From Kurthia senegalensis (GTDB lineage: Bacteria; Bacillota; Bacilli; Bacillales_A; Planococcaceae), in contig NZ_HE611065.1 of assembly GCF_000285595.1 (NCBI RefSeq), forward strand, positions 17,034 through 71,677: 54,644 nt of DNA, read 5' to 3'. The notes beneath the pieces were generated by a model, which was given only the letters and a program-made list of their open reading frames with translations, did no database searches and was not told the DNA's origin. The translations under genes and the position numbers were made by a program. The stretch's first letter is position 1. Each line of letters starts with the position of its first letter. Of the stretch, positions 9,691 through 17,020 are shown in pieces.

Positions 9691-9717
9691 AGTATTTAAA
9701 CAATTCTGACTAATACT
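9691..9717. promoter_or_regulatory. Second operator-like inverted repeat sharing the ACTAATAC half-site
   Basis: AGTATT (9691-9696) and AATACT (9712-9717) form an interrupted inverted repeat, and ACTAATAC at 9709-9716 equals the half-site of the operator at 9624-9639. It lies upstream of both divergent promoters, so one regulator may control the cys operon and the reductase gene at 9783. Confidence 0.35.
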
Positions 9718-9723
9718 TCCTTG

Positions 9724-9752
9724 TTTACATTTTTTCAAATCCATTTCATAAT
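9724..9752 (+). promoter_or_regulatory. Putative sigma-A promoter of the NAD(P)-binding reductase gene
   Basis: TTTACA, a 17-base spacer, then CATAAT, about 30 bases before the start codon at 9783. Confidence 0.5.
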
Positions 9753-9782
9753 AGAATAGAACGAATTTGGAGGTGCATACAT

Positions 9783-10406
9783 ATGGACAAATTAATTATT
9801 TTTGGTGCAACAGGCGGTGTAGGACAACATGCCGTTCGTCAAGCACTATCAGAAGAGTATGAAGTAACGGCTTTCGTACGTTCTCCTGAAAAAGTAACAA
9901 TCGAACATGAAAACTTACACATCGTACAAGGCGACGCTTTTGATAAAGAAGCGGTTGCGAATGCGATCAAAGGACAAGACATGGTTATTTCAACACTCGG
10001 TACACCGAAAGATACCGAACTTGAAAATCCTATTTCCAAAATGGTACAAAATATCGTTGATGGAATGGTCGAACACGGCGTTTCACGTATTGTTTATACA
10101 GCATCTGCTGGTGTCGATGGTGAAATTCAAGGAGAACATGGTCAACAAGTAATGAATTATTTGAAAGTATATTTAGTAGACCATAAAGCGGCAATCGATG
10201 CGATTCAAGCGGCAGGTTTAAATTATACAATCATTCGTCCGATGGGTTTAACGAACGAAGAACCCCTTCGTCGCTATGCGCTAAGTTACGATGACGTACC
10301 AGAAATCGCAAAATCAATTAGCAGAGATGACGTAGCGAATGCCGTCGTAATGGCCATTCCAAATGCAAACTTTATGAAACAATCAATCGCCATATTCAAC
10401 GTATAA
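9783..10406 (+). CDS. NAD(P)-binding oxidoreductase, NmrA-like / atypical SDR
   Basis: A 207-residue Rossmann protein. The dinucleotide loop GATGGVGQHAV sits at residues 8-18, followed by VTAFVRSPEKV, whose arginine suggests NADPH preference. VYTASAGVDGE and IIRPMGLTNEEP are typical of the NmrA/YwnB-like branch. Lacking the YxxxK pair of classical SDRs, it may be a reductase, an isomerase or a redox-sensing protein; the substrate is unknown. The ribosome site GGAGGTG is strong. It is divergent from the sulfite reductase operon and shares an operator half-site with it, so control by sulfur or redox state is a plausible inference. Confidence 0.8.
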   Translation: MDKLIIFGATGGVGQHAVRQALSEEYEVTAFVRSPEKVTIEHENLHIVQGDAFDKEAVANAIKGQDMVISTLGTPKDTELENPISKMVQNIVDGMVEHGVSRIVYTASAGVDGEIQGEHGQQVMNYLKVYLVDHKAAIDAIQAAGLNYTIIRPMGLTNEEPLRRYALSYDDVPEIAKSISRDDVANAVVMAIPNANFMKQSIAIFNV

Positions 10407-10433
10407 TATTGTTCATTTAACGACCAATACTCT

Positions 10434-10466
10434 TTTCCATGATATAGTTATGCTATATTTTGGAAA
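10434..10466. promoter_or_regulatory. 33-base interrupted palindrome upstream of the isochorismatase gene
   Basis: Outer arms TTTCCA/TGGAAA and inner arms ATATAG/CTATAT surround the 5-base centre TTATG, with only two unpaired bases per arm. An extended -10-like element (TG-C-TATATT) lies inside it, and the ribosome site GAAAGGAG overlaps its right edge. This is the geometry of a dimeric repressor site such as TetR or MarR types use. No regulator gene is adjacent. Confidence 0.4.
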
Positions 10467-10477
10467 GGAGTTTTTTT

Positions 10478-11008
10478 ATGAATACTATTTTAGTTATTAT
10501 TGATGTACAGCAAAAAATAATGGATGTTATGTACGACACAGAACGCTCCATGAACAAAATGGTACAACTTATACAAGGTGCAAAAGTAGTCGAATGGCCA
10601 ATTTTTTTATTCGAACAATATCCAAAAGGGCTTGGTCCAACAGCAAAAGAGATTCAACAACTGCTTCCTAACATTCAACCAATTGCCAAAACGACGTTCA
10701 GTGCTTTTGAAAATGAAGAATTTAAACAGACGCTTCGCACATTCAAACAAAAGCCACAAATTATTTTATGTGGTATTGAAACACATATTTGTGTATATCA
10801 AACCGCCATTCAATTACTTGAAGCAGGTTATGACGTATGGTGTATTGCTGAGGCAACGAGCGCTCGAACAAGTGAAAGCCAAAATATCGGATTAGCACTC
10901 ATTCAACAAGCTGGCGGAAAAATTGCGAATAATGAACTCGTCCTATTTAACGCATTAAAAGATGCCAAACATTCTAAATTTAAAGAAATTAGCCAATTAA
11001 TCAAATAA
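10478..11008 (+). CDS. Isochorismatase-family cysteine hydrolase
   Basis: A 176-residue stand-alone isochorismatase fold. The likely catalytic triad is D9 (VIIDVQQ), K71 (IAKTTFSAF) and C105 (GIETHICVYQTA), the spacing seen in this superfamily, which includes nicotinamidases and N-carbamoyl amidases. The substrate cannot be told from sequence; no enterobactin-type or NAD genes are nearby. I use the ATG at 10478 because GAAAGGAG lies eight bases before it. A 33-base palindrome covers the upstream promoter region, and a terminator follows at 11028, so it is probably a single-gene unit. Confidence 0.85.
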   Translation: MNTILVIIDVQQKIMDVMYDTERSMNKMVQLIQGAKVVEWPIFLFEQYPKGLGPTAKEIQQLLPNIQPIAKTTFSAFENEEFKQTLRTFKQKPQIILCGIETHICVYQTAIQLLEAGYDVWCIAEATSARTSESQNIGLALIQQAGGKIANNELVLFNALKDAKHSKFKEISQLIK

Positions 11009-11027
11009 ATAATATCTTCTACAATAA

Positions 11028-11052
11028 CTCAATTTTTAAAAATTGGGTTTTT
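11028..11052 (+). terminator. Rho-independent terminator
   Basis: Stem CTCAATTTTT/AAAAATTGGG (one G-T pair), directly followed by TTTTT. It lies about 20 bases after the isochorismatase stop codon. Confidence 0.65.
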
Positions 11053-11075
11053 ATTACCTTAAAAACCAAGTTAAC

Positions 11076-11105
11076 TTGTAGGTATTGTATATTTTATGAT
11101 ACACT
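11076..11105 (+). promoter_or_regulatory. Putative promoter of the esterase gene
   Basis: TTGTAG, an 18-base spacer, then TACACT preceded by an extended TGA. It lies about 35 bases before the start codon at 11139. Confidence 0.4.
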
Positions 11106-11138
11106 ACGAAAAAACAAAATGATCTTTGGAGGGATTTT

Positions 11139-12055
11139 ATGCAGTTAAGTAATCGTTCTATCGCCTACATTCAAGCACATGAAGGAATTCCATATTATGA
11201 GCAATCTCCTAGCGAAGCTCGTGCCATCCGTCAATTACACCCCGACAAACTAGTACGCGTAAAAGGAATTACTTCTATTGAGGACATCATCATCCCTGTG
11301 CAAGATGGTGAAATTTCTTTGCGTATATACAAACCAAATGGCTCTGGTCCCTTCCCTGTCATTTTATATTTACACGGTGGCGGTTGGGTGTTTGGAAGTC
11401 CCGAATATGCAGACGGTGGTTGTCGCTATTTAACCGCACAGTCGAAACAAATCGTCGTCAGTGTCGATTATCGTCTCGCACCAGAATTCCCTTTTCCTAC
11501 ACCGTTATATGATGCTTTTGATGCGTTACAATGGGTCATTCAACACGCAGATGCTTTACACATCCAAAAAGACGCCATCACACTTAGTGGCGATAGTGCA
11601 GGTGGTAATTTAGCAGCTGCACTTGCGATTTTAGCAGCTGAACAACAAATCCCATTAAAAGCACTTGCTTTAATTTATCCCGTAGTAAATGCTTCGTTAA
11701 CAGAAGAGAGCTATGAAACTTACGGTCAAAATCTCGGACTAGATGCTGCTGGTATGGCTTGGTTTTTCGATCATTACGTACCGGATTTAAAAAAACGTCA
11801 CCATCCGTACGTTGCACCGCTTCATTACGAACATATGGAACGATTCCCTCCGACGCTGTTAGTCGCTGCTCAATACGACGTACTCGTTGATGAAGGCATT
11901 GCTTTTATTAAACGATTACAAGAAGCATCTGTCGTTCATAAACGCATTGAAATGCCCGGTCTCATTCATAGCTACTATAGTAAAATTGAATTTTTGAAGA
12001 AGAAACGAAACAAACTGCCATACACATTTCAAATTTCCTTAATAATTTGAAATAA
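11139..12055 (+). CDS. Alpha/beta hydrolase, hormone-sensitive-lipase type esterase; C-terminal frame broken in a T-run
   Basis: The oxyanion motif HGGG is at 79-82, the nucleophile S153 sits in GDSAGG, and acid D247 (YDVLVDEG) and H277 (GLIHSYY) complete the triad of the bacterial HSL (group IV) esterases. As sequenced, the frame ends IEFLKKKRNKLPYTFQISLII at 12050, unlike the family. One extra T in the five-T run near 11991-11995 gives FFEEETKQTAIHISNFLNNLK ending at 12055, a normal C-terminal helix, for about 305 residues. Substrate is unknown, probably short acyl esters. It has its own GGAGGG site and lies just upstream of the Fur-boxed promoter. Confidence 0.8.
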
Positions 12056-12092
12056 ATAGGAATATTCCATTCTGAACTATTTATAGTTTTTA

Positions 12093-12109
12093 TTGATAAT
12101 GATTATCAA
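12093..12109. promoter_or_regulatory. Fur box
   Basis: TTGATAATGATTATCAA, a perfect 17-base palindrome containing the classic 7-1-7 Fur site TGATAATGATTATCA without a mismatch. It overlaps the -35 and spacer of the promoter for the ferrochelatase-like gene, so iron-bound Fur should repress that gene. Confidence 0.85.
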
Positions 12110-12122
12110 CTTCATTTATAAT
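12093..12122 (+). promoter_or_regulatory. Sigma-A promoter of the ferrochelatase-like gene
   Basis: TTGATA (12093-12098), an 18-base spacer and a perfect TATAAT (12117-12122), about 32 bases before the start codon. The Fur box covers the -35 and half the spacer. Confidence 0.7.
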
Positions 12123-12154
12123 GAAGTGATTACACATTTTAGGAGGCTTTTTTT

Positions 12155-13045
12155 ATGATTGGTGTTTTATTTTATTCTTACGGTGCCCCGCAATCGATTG
12201 ATGATGTAGAGGCGTATTTCTCTCACATTATCGGTCGTACGCCACCAGCTCCGATGATGGAAGGCATTTTACAACAATTTAAAGACTTGCAAACAGCGGA
12301 TCCGATTACGGCTTACACACCACGTATTCGCGAAGCGCTTGAATTTTTACTAAACGAGCAAAATGATGAGCAAGTAAAAGTGTATGTCGCATACAAACAT
12401 ACGACACCGTTTACGGATGATGCGATTGCACAAGCTTTAGCAGATGGTTGTACATCATTTATTACCGTCACTGTAAATCCAATTTTCTCTGCTTCAGGTG
12501 GTGGAAGTTTCCACGAAGAAGTAGCAGAAAAAATACTAGACTTCCCTGTGACAGCGCTTAAAAATTATTACACAGCACCACAAATCATTGATGTCTTTGC
12601 AAAAAGAGTAAAACGTGCACACGACTTCTTACCTCGTGATAGTAAGAAAAAAGTCTTCTTTACTGTACATAGTCAAATAGTAGACGAAGCACGTAACAAA
12701 CCGTATGTTGAAGCATTCACGCACTTCGCTCAATTAGTAGCAACTGCAGCCGGTGTAGAACATTTTGAAGCCGTTTACCGTAGTGGTAGAAAAGGCTGGC
12801 TCGGTCCAGATGTGAAAGAAGCGATTAAAGCGGACGCAGCTAACGGTTTCAACGCATTTGCAACGTGCGAATTACTTTCAATCGTTCCAGATATGGAATC
12901 TTATTTTGAAATTGGCACACAATGTAAAGCAGTATGTGAAGAATTAAACGCCGCATTCGTTCAAACAGAATTTATCGGGGATAGCTTCGATGGTATGTAT
13001 GCACTTGCACATCAAATTCAATCACTTATTCCTGTTAAAGCGTAA
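12155..13045 (+). CDS. hemH: Ferrochelatase-family protein under Fur control
   Basis: A 296-residue class I ferrochelatase-fold protein, a little shorter than the usual 310. It aligns along its length with Bacillus coproporphyrin ferrochelatase: LFYSYGAPQSIDDVEAYFSHI, YKHTTPFTDDAI and the metal-ligand histidine H172 (TVHSQI for SAHSLP). The catalytic glutamate appears kept as E248 (PDMESYF), but the family histidine beside it (DHLE) is lost, and the APHFS segment has become NPIFSASGGGSFHEE. It is not beside hemE or hemY. A perfect Fur box implies expression under iron starvation, odd for heme synthesis. A paralogue handling another porphyrin or metal, or running in reverse on heme, is possible. 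Confidence 0.75.
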   Translation: MIGVLFYSYGAPQSIDDVEAYFSHIIGRTPPAPMMEGILQQFKDLQTADPITAYTPRIREALEFLLNEQNDEQVKVYVAYKHTTPFTDDAIAQALADGCTSFITVTVNPIFSASGGGSFHEEVAEKILDFPVTALKNYYTAPQIIDVFAKRVKRAHDFLPRDSKKKVFFTVHSQIVDEARNKPYVEAFTHFAQLVATAAGVEHFEAVYRSGRKGWLGPDVKEAIKADAANGFNAFATCELLSIVPDMESYFEIGTQCKAVCEELNAAFVQTEFIGDSFDGMYALAHQIQSLIPVKA

Positions 13046-13083
13046 ATATATTTTAAATTTTTAGAATATTTCGTCGTGATTAG

Positions 13084-13092
13084 TGCTACAAT
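13084..13092 (+). promoter_or_regulatory. Extended -10 element of luxS
   Basis: TG-C-TACAAT, an extended -10 with no clear -35, about 37 bases before the luxS start. Confidence 0.4.
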
Positions 13093-13129
13093 GTGAATAC
13101 ATTATGAAAAAGCAGAGGAGTTCTAATCT

Positions 13130-13606
13130 ATGACAAAAGATCATACAAACGTAGAAAGTTTTGATTTAGACCATACGAAAGTAAAAGCCCCATACGTGCG
13201 ACTTGCTGGTACGAAAACCGGTGCAAACGGCGATGTTGTAACGAAGTATGATGTTCGTTTTAAACAACCGAACAAAGAACATATGGATATGCCTGCTCTC
13301 CATTCTTTAGAACATTTAACAGCTGACCGTATTCGAAACCATAGCGATCAAATTATTGACTGGTCTCCGATGGGGTGTCAAACTGGATTTTATGTTTCTT
13401 TTATAAATCATAACGATTACGAAGACGTATTATCTATTTTGGAAGCAACGATGCAAGATGTGTTGCAAGCAACAAGTGTTCCTGCTTGTAACGAAGTACA
13501 ATGTGGGTGGGCAGCAAGTCATAATTTAGAAGGTGCTAAGCAATTAGCACAACAATTTTTAAATAAACGTGACGAATGGTCTACTGTATTTTCTGACGAA
13601 GCGTAA
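13130..13606 (+). CDS. luxS: S-ribosylhomocysteine lyase
   Basis: Cleaves S-ribosylhomocysteine to homocysteine and the AI-2 precursor DPD in the activated methyl cycle. A 158-residue protein with the metal site H58-S-L-E61-H62 and C125 (NEVQCGW), and the catalytic cysteine C83 in [10 protein letters not shown]. The loop between the HSLEH helix and PMGCQ is about five residues shorter than in B. subtilis. It is a single-gene unit with a GAGGAG ribosome site, an extended -10 promoter and its own terminator. No pfs (nucleosidase) gene is beside it. Confidence 0.95.
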   Translation: MTKDHTNVESFDLDHTKVKAPYVRLAGTKTGANGDVVTKYDVRFKQPNKEHMDMPALHSLEHLTADRIRNHSDQIIDWSPMGCQTGFYVSFINHNDYEDVLSILEATMQDVLQATSVPACNEVQCGWAASHNLEGAKQLAQQFLNKRDEWSTVFSDEA

Positions 13607-13618
13607 CATATTAAAAGT

Positions 13619-13657
13619 AAAAGGCAGTCATAGCTTTGAGCTATGATTGCCTTTTTT
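13619..13657. terminator. Bidirectional terminator between luxS and the flavin reductase gene
   Basis: A 16-base stem with one G-T pair (13620-13635 with 13639-13654) and a TTG loop, with T-runs on both strands. It lies between two convergent genes. Confidence 0.8.
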
Positions 13658-13684
13658 GTCTATTCAACTAATAAAACTACTGTT

Positions 13685-14293
13685 TTATTTCGGTCTTTCT
13701 AACGTGAAAATCTCACCTAATTTCGCATAATGGTTACCAGCTAAGCGACTGACTGCTTGCAATGCCCCTTCATCTACATGACCATTGTCTTCTGAATAGC
13801 TTTCTTCTACAATGTGGAAGCGTTCCACTTTCCCTATAAATAAATCAAAACTATTATAGTCGTCTAATGTAACATGTTTTTGCAACGTACACTCCATTCG
13901 GAATGGTGCTTCATTTATTGCTGGTACATCAATGGCTTCACTCGCTGTCAGCGTGAACGATGTACGTTCTAATTCGCTTTCATTGTATGGTAGCGCTGCT
14001 GCTGTCTGATTAATATCCTCTACATTTTGCTCATTCGTTAAATGTACGACGAACTCATTGGTCGCCAAAATATTACGTGCTGTATCTTTTAGTTCCCCAC
14101 TTTTCCGTTGAACAGATACACTAATTAACGGCGGATTCGCTGAAACGATATTGAAGTAGCTAAATGGTGCCGCATTGACGATTCCTTCTTTTGATTTAGT
14201 CGTAACGAAAGCAACAGGTCTCGGAATAATAGCCCCTGTCATTAACTTATAATTTTCACGTTCTCGTTGTAATGCTGGATCAATTGATTTCAT
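13685..14293 (-). CDS. Flavin reductase family protein (FMN-binding split barrel)
   Basis: A 202-residue protein of the DIM6/NTAB flavin reductase-like group. TGAIIPRPVAFVTTKSKEGIVNAAPFSYFNIVSANPPLISVSVQ is the conserved flavin-binding entry, followed by the DTARNILATNEFVVHL segment. The C-terminal AVSRLAGNHYAKLGEIFTLERP is also typical. It probably binds FMN and reduces or uses flavin with an unknown partner; no monooxygenase gene is adjacent. The ribosome site AAGGAGTG is strong. It is transcribed away from the acyl-CoA synthetase terminator, so it appears to be a single gene. Confidence 0.85.
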   Translation of the reverse strand: MKSIDPALQRERENYKLMTGAIIPRPVAFVTTKSKEGIVNAAPFSYFNIVSANPPLISVSVQRKSGELKDTARNILATNEFVVHLTNEQNVEDINQTAAALPYNESELERTSFTLTASEAIDVPAINEAPFRMECTLQKHVTLDDYNSFDLFIGKVERFHIVEESYSEDNGHVDEGALQAVSRLAGNHYAKLGEIFTLERPK

Positions 14294-14326
14294 ATGTATA
14301 CTAACACTCCTTTTTTAAGCATAACA

Positions 14327-14355
14327 AAACCGTCCTCGTATTACGAGAACGGTTT
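14327..14355 (-). terminator. Rho-independent terminator of the acyl-CoA synthetase gene
   Basis: A 13-base stem with one mismatch (14327-14339 with 14343-14355). It lies 12 bases after the stop codon on the minus strand. Confidence 0.7.
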
Positions 14356-14366
14356 CGTTTAAATTG

Positions 14367-15899
14367 TTATAATTTTTGCAATTCTCTACGCAAAATTTTA
14401 CCTGTCGTATTTTTCGGTAAGTCTTCTAAAAAAATGACACGACGTGGCACTTTATATTTTGCCAAATGTTCTTTACTAAAGGCAATGACGTCTTCTTCCG
14501 ATAATGTATCATCATTTTTCACGACATACGCTACGACGATTTCACCTTGTTCTGGATCTGGTGCACCGACCGCTGCTGCTTCCGCAATCGCAGGATGATT
14601 ATACAATACTTCCTCTACTTCACGTGGATAAACATTAAAGCCGCCAACGATAATGACTTCTTTTTTACGATCGACAATGTAAAAATAGCCTTCCTCATCT
14701 TGACGTGCCAAATCGCCTGTATACAGCCACCCATCTTTCAACGTAGCCGCTGTCGCCTCTGGCATTTTATAATACCCTTGCATAACATTCGGACCTTTGA
14801 CGATCAATTCCCCAACTTGACCGATTGGCACTTCTACGCCGTCTGGATCGACGACTTTATTTTTTACATTCACAATAGATAACCCAATAGAACCTGCTTT
14901 ATTCGGACGATCAATTGGATTAAAACACGTTACCGGTGCAGCTTCAGATAAACCGTAGCCTTCACTAATTTTCACATCATATTTTGCTTCAAAATCGTGC
15001 AATAATGCAACTGGTAATGAAGAACCTCCAGAAATCCATAAACGAACAGATTGCATATCTTCTTTTGTCGCACCTGGATATTGATACAAGAAATTAAACA
15101 TCGTCGGCACACCCGCAAACATCGTTGCCTCGTATTTCTTAATGATTCGTGTCACTTCTGCTGGGCTAAACTGTGGAATAATGAGTAATGTTCCCCCACT
15201 AATAAGCGGTGCATTCGTTGCTACCGTTAAACAAAATACGTGGAACATCGGAAGCGTCGTTACGACCCGGTCATTATTCGTAATTCCTAAATACTTTCCG
15301 ACATCTCGTGCATTCGCATATAAATTATCATGTGAAAGCATCACGCCTTTTGGTTTACCCGTCGTTCCAGACGTGTACAAAATAATAGCAATATCTTCCC
15401 CTTGTGCATCCGTTTCTTCCACAGAAAAATCATTTTTCATAAAATGCATAAACGGAACGAATTTCGGCATCAACTTACTCTTTGTCCACGTTACGTCTTC
15501 TGATGTTTCACAAATAATAAATTTCTCTACTTGTAAATCGGGCGATTCGGCAACGATTTTTTCAATAACTGGTACGACTTTGTCGAGTGCCACAATTAAT
15601 TTCACATCTGCATCGCGTACAATGTATGAAATCTCATCTGCCGTGTAAATTGGATTAATCGGAATAACTGTAACACCTGCTCGAAATGCACCGTATAAAC
15701 CGATAATAAAATGCGGTGAATTTCCTAAAAGCAATGCGATATGATCCCCTTTTTTCAAACCGAGTTGCTGAAGTCCTGCTGCGAAACGTGTAATCTGTGC
15801 ATCGAGTTCACGATACGTTGTTCCTTGATCCATGAAAATATAAGCGTCTTTGTCAGCGTATTTCACCGCTGTTTCATTAAAGCGAGTTGATAAATTCAT
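14367..15899 (-). CDS. Acyl-CoA synthetase (long-chain fatty acid-CoA ligase type)
   Basis: A 510-residue AMP-forming ligase of the ANL superfamily. The phosphate loop YTSGTTGKPKGVMLSH, the VSEGYGLSEAAPVTCFNP-like A5 segment, the hinge WLYTGDLARQDEEGYFYIVDRKKEVIIVGGFNVYPREVE, and the C-terminal catalytic lysine in LPKNTTGKILRREL are all present. It activates a carboxylic acid, most likely a medium or long fatty acid, to its CoA thioester. It resembles LcfB/YhfL of Bacillus. It is a single gene with an AGGGGG ribosome site and its own terminator. Chain-length preference cannot be read from sequence. Confidence 0.9.
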   Translation of the reverse strand: MNLSTRFNETAVKYADKDAYIFMDQGTTYRELDAQITRFAAGLQQLGLKKGDHIALLLGNSPHFIIGLYGAFRAGVTVIPINPIYTADEISYIVRDADVKLIVALDKVVPVIEKIVAESPDLQVEKFIICETSEDVTWTKSKLMPKFVPFMHFMKNDFSVEETDAQGEDIAIILYTSGTTGKPKGVMLSHDNLYANARDVGKYLGITNNDRVVTTLPMFHVFCLTVATNAPLISGGTLLIIPQFSPAEVTRIIKKYEATMFAGVPTMFNFLYQYPGATKEDMQSVRLWISGGSSLPVALLHDFEAKYDVKISEGYGLSEAAPVTCFNPIDRPNKAGSIGLSIVNVKNKVVDPDGVEVPIGQVGELIVKGPNVMQGYYKMPEATAATLKDGWLYTGDLARQDEEGYFYIVDRKKEVIIVGGFNVYPREVEEVLYNHPAIAEAAAVGAPDPEQGEIVVAYVVKNDDTLSEEDVIAFSKEHLAKYKVPRRVIFLEDLPKNTTGKILRRELQKL

Positions 15900-16017
15900 A
15901 TAATAGTCCCCCTATCAGAAAATGAATAGCCATTCACACCTTTCATTATACGCCCTACCCCCATAAAAAGGAAATGAATTTTACGTTTAAAACAGAATTT
16001 TTCTTCTTTTAAAAGAA

Positions 16018-16048
16018 AAAGAACGTTCCCATATAGAAAACGTTCTTT
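16018..16048 (-). terminator. Rho-independent terminator of rnz
   Basis: A 10-base perfect stem AAAGAACGTT/AACGTTCTTT with an 11-base loop, followed on the minus strand by a T-rich run. It lies eight bases after the rnz stop codon. Confidence 0.75.
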
Positions 16049-16055
16049 CCGACCT

Positions 16056-17012
16056 TTAAATTTCTTCTGTTCGTCTCACTTTTACAATTTGTCTATGCAT
16101 CCATTGAAATTCCGTAAAATCATGAACGATATAGCTTTTCGCATGTATTTTTTTCGTTTCCGCTTCCATTCTTTCTATATCATGTTTTAAGAAGCGTGCA
16201 CTAATATGATTCAGCAACAGCGTATCAACATTTGCCTGCTCAGCAATCGTTGCGGCATCTACGTTCGTTGAATGTCCGTATTGTGATGCGAGGTTTGCTG
16301 TGCTTGCATCAAAAGTGGCTTCGTGAATGAGTATAGTTGCATTTTGGGCCAATTCAGCTGCAGATTCACAAAAACGTGTATCGCCTAAAATCGTCACTGT
16401 AAAACCTTGGACTGGTGCACCCGTTACGTCTTCGCTATATACTGTTCGTCCGTCTTCTAATCTAACAGCTTCTCCCGCTTTCAATTGCCCGAGTAAGGGT
16501 CCTTTCGGAACGCCGAGCGAGATTGCTTTTTCGAGATCTAACGCTCCGCTAAGTGGTTTTTGTTCTACCCGATACCCGTAACATGGAATAACATGTTCTA
16601 ATAATTTGGCTGTCACGCAAAATTGCTCATCTTCGAATACGACACCATCTGTTACTTCAACGAAATGGATCGGATACGTTAAATGAGTTCCTGTCAGCCT
16701 GTTCGTCATCTCTACCCACTCTTTTATTCCTGTTGGACCGTAAATCGTTAAAGGCGTATCGCCACCTAAAAATGAACGTGAACCTAGAAAACCCGGCAAT
16801 CCAAAAATGTGGTCTCCGTGTAAATGAGTAATAAAGATTTTTTCAATTTTTCGAGGTCGAATCGACGTTTCGAGTATTTGATGTTGGCACGCTTCCCCAC
16901 AATCAAAAAGCCAAACAGCTCCTCTCTCTTCTAATAATTTCAAAGCGAGTGAACTCGTTTTACGTAATTTGGAAGGCATTCCTGCGCCTGTCCCTAAAAA
17001 TTGAATTTGCAT
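16056..17012 (-). CDS. rnz: Ribonuclease Z (tRNA 3' processing endonuclease)
   Basis: Removes 3' trailers from tRNA precursors. The 318-residue length is that of the short bacterial form. The zinc-binding motif H63-x-H65-G-D67-H68 (ITHLHGDHIFGLPGF) and the later ILGDTRFC and LLIHEATF segments match the metallo-beta-lactamase fold. The flexible-arm exosite region GALDLEKAISLGVPKGPLLGQLKAG is present in the middle. It lies nine bases downstream of dinB, as in the yqjH-yqjK neighbourhood of B. subtilis, so the two are probably co-transcribed. A terminator follows. Confidence 0.95.
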   Translation of the reverse strand: MQIQFLGTGAGMPSKLRKTSSLALKLLEERGAVWLFDCGEACQHQILETSIRPRKIEKIFITHLHGDHIFGLPGFLGSRSFLGGDTPLTIYGPTGIKEWVEMTNRLTGTHLTYPIHFVEVTDGVVFEDEQFCVTAKLLEHVIPCYGYRVEQKPLSGALDLEKAISLGVPKGPLLGQLKAGEAVRLEDGRTVYSEDVTGAPVQGFTVTILGDTRFCESAAELAQNATILIHEATFDASTANLASQYGHSTNVDAATIAEQANVDTLLLNHISARFLKHDIERMEAETKKIHAKSYIVHDFTEFQWMHRQIVKVRRTEEI

Positions 17013-17020
17013 ATGTGTTC

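Noticed and set aside
9595-9780. SAM (S-box) or T-box riboswitch upstream of the sulfite reductase operon
   Set aside because: No S-box core or T-box AGGGTGG motif is visible; the region is explained by a promoter and palindromic operators.
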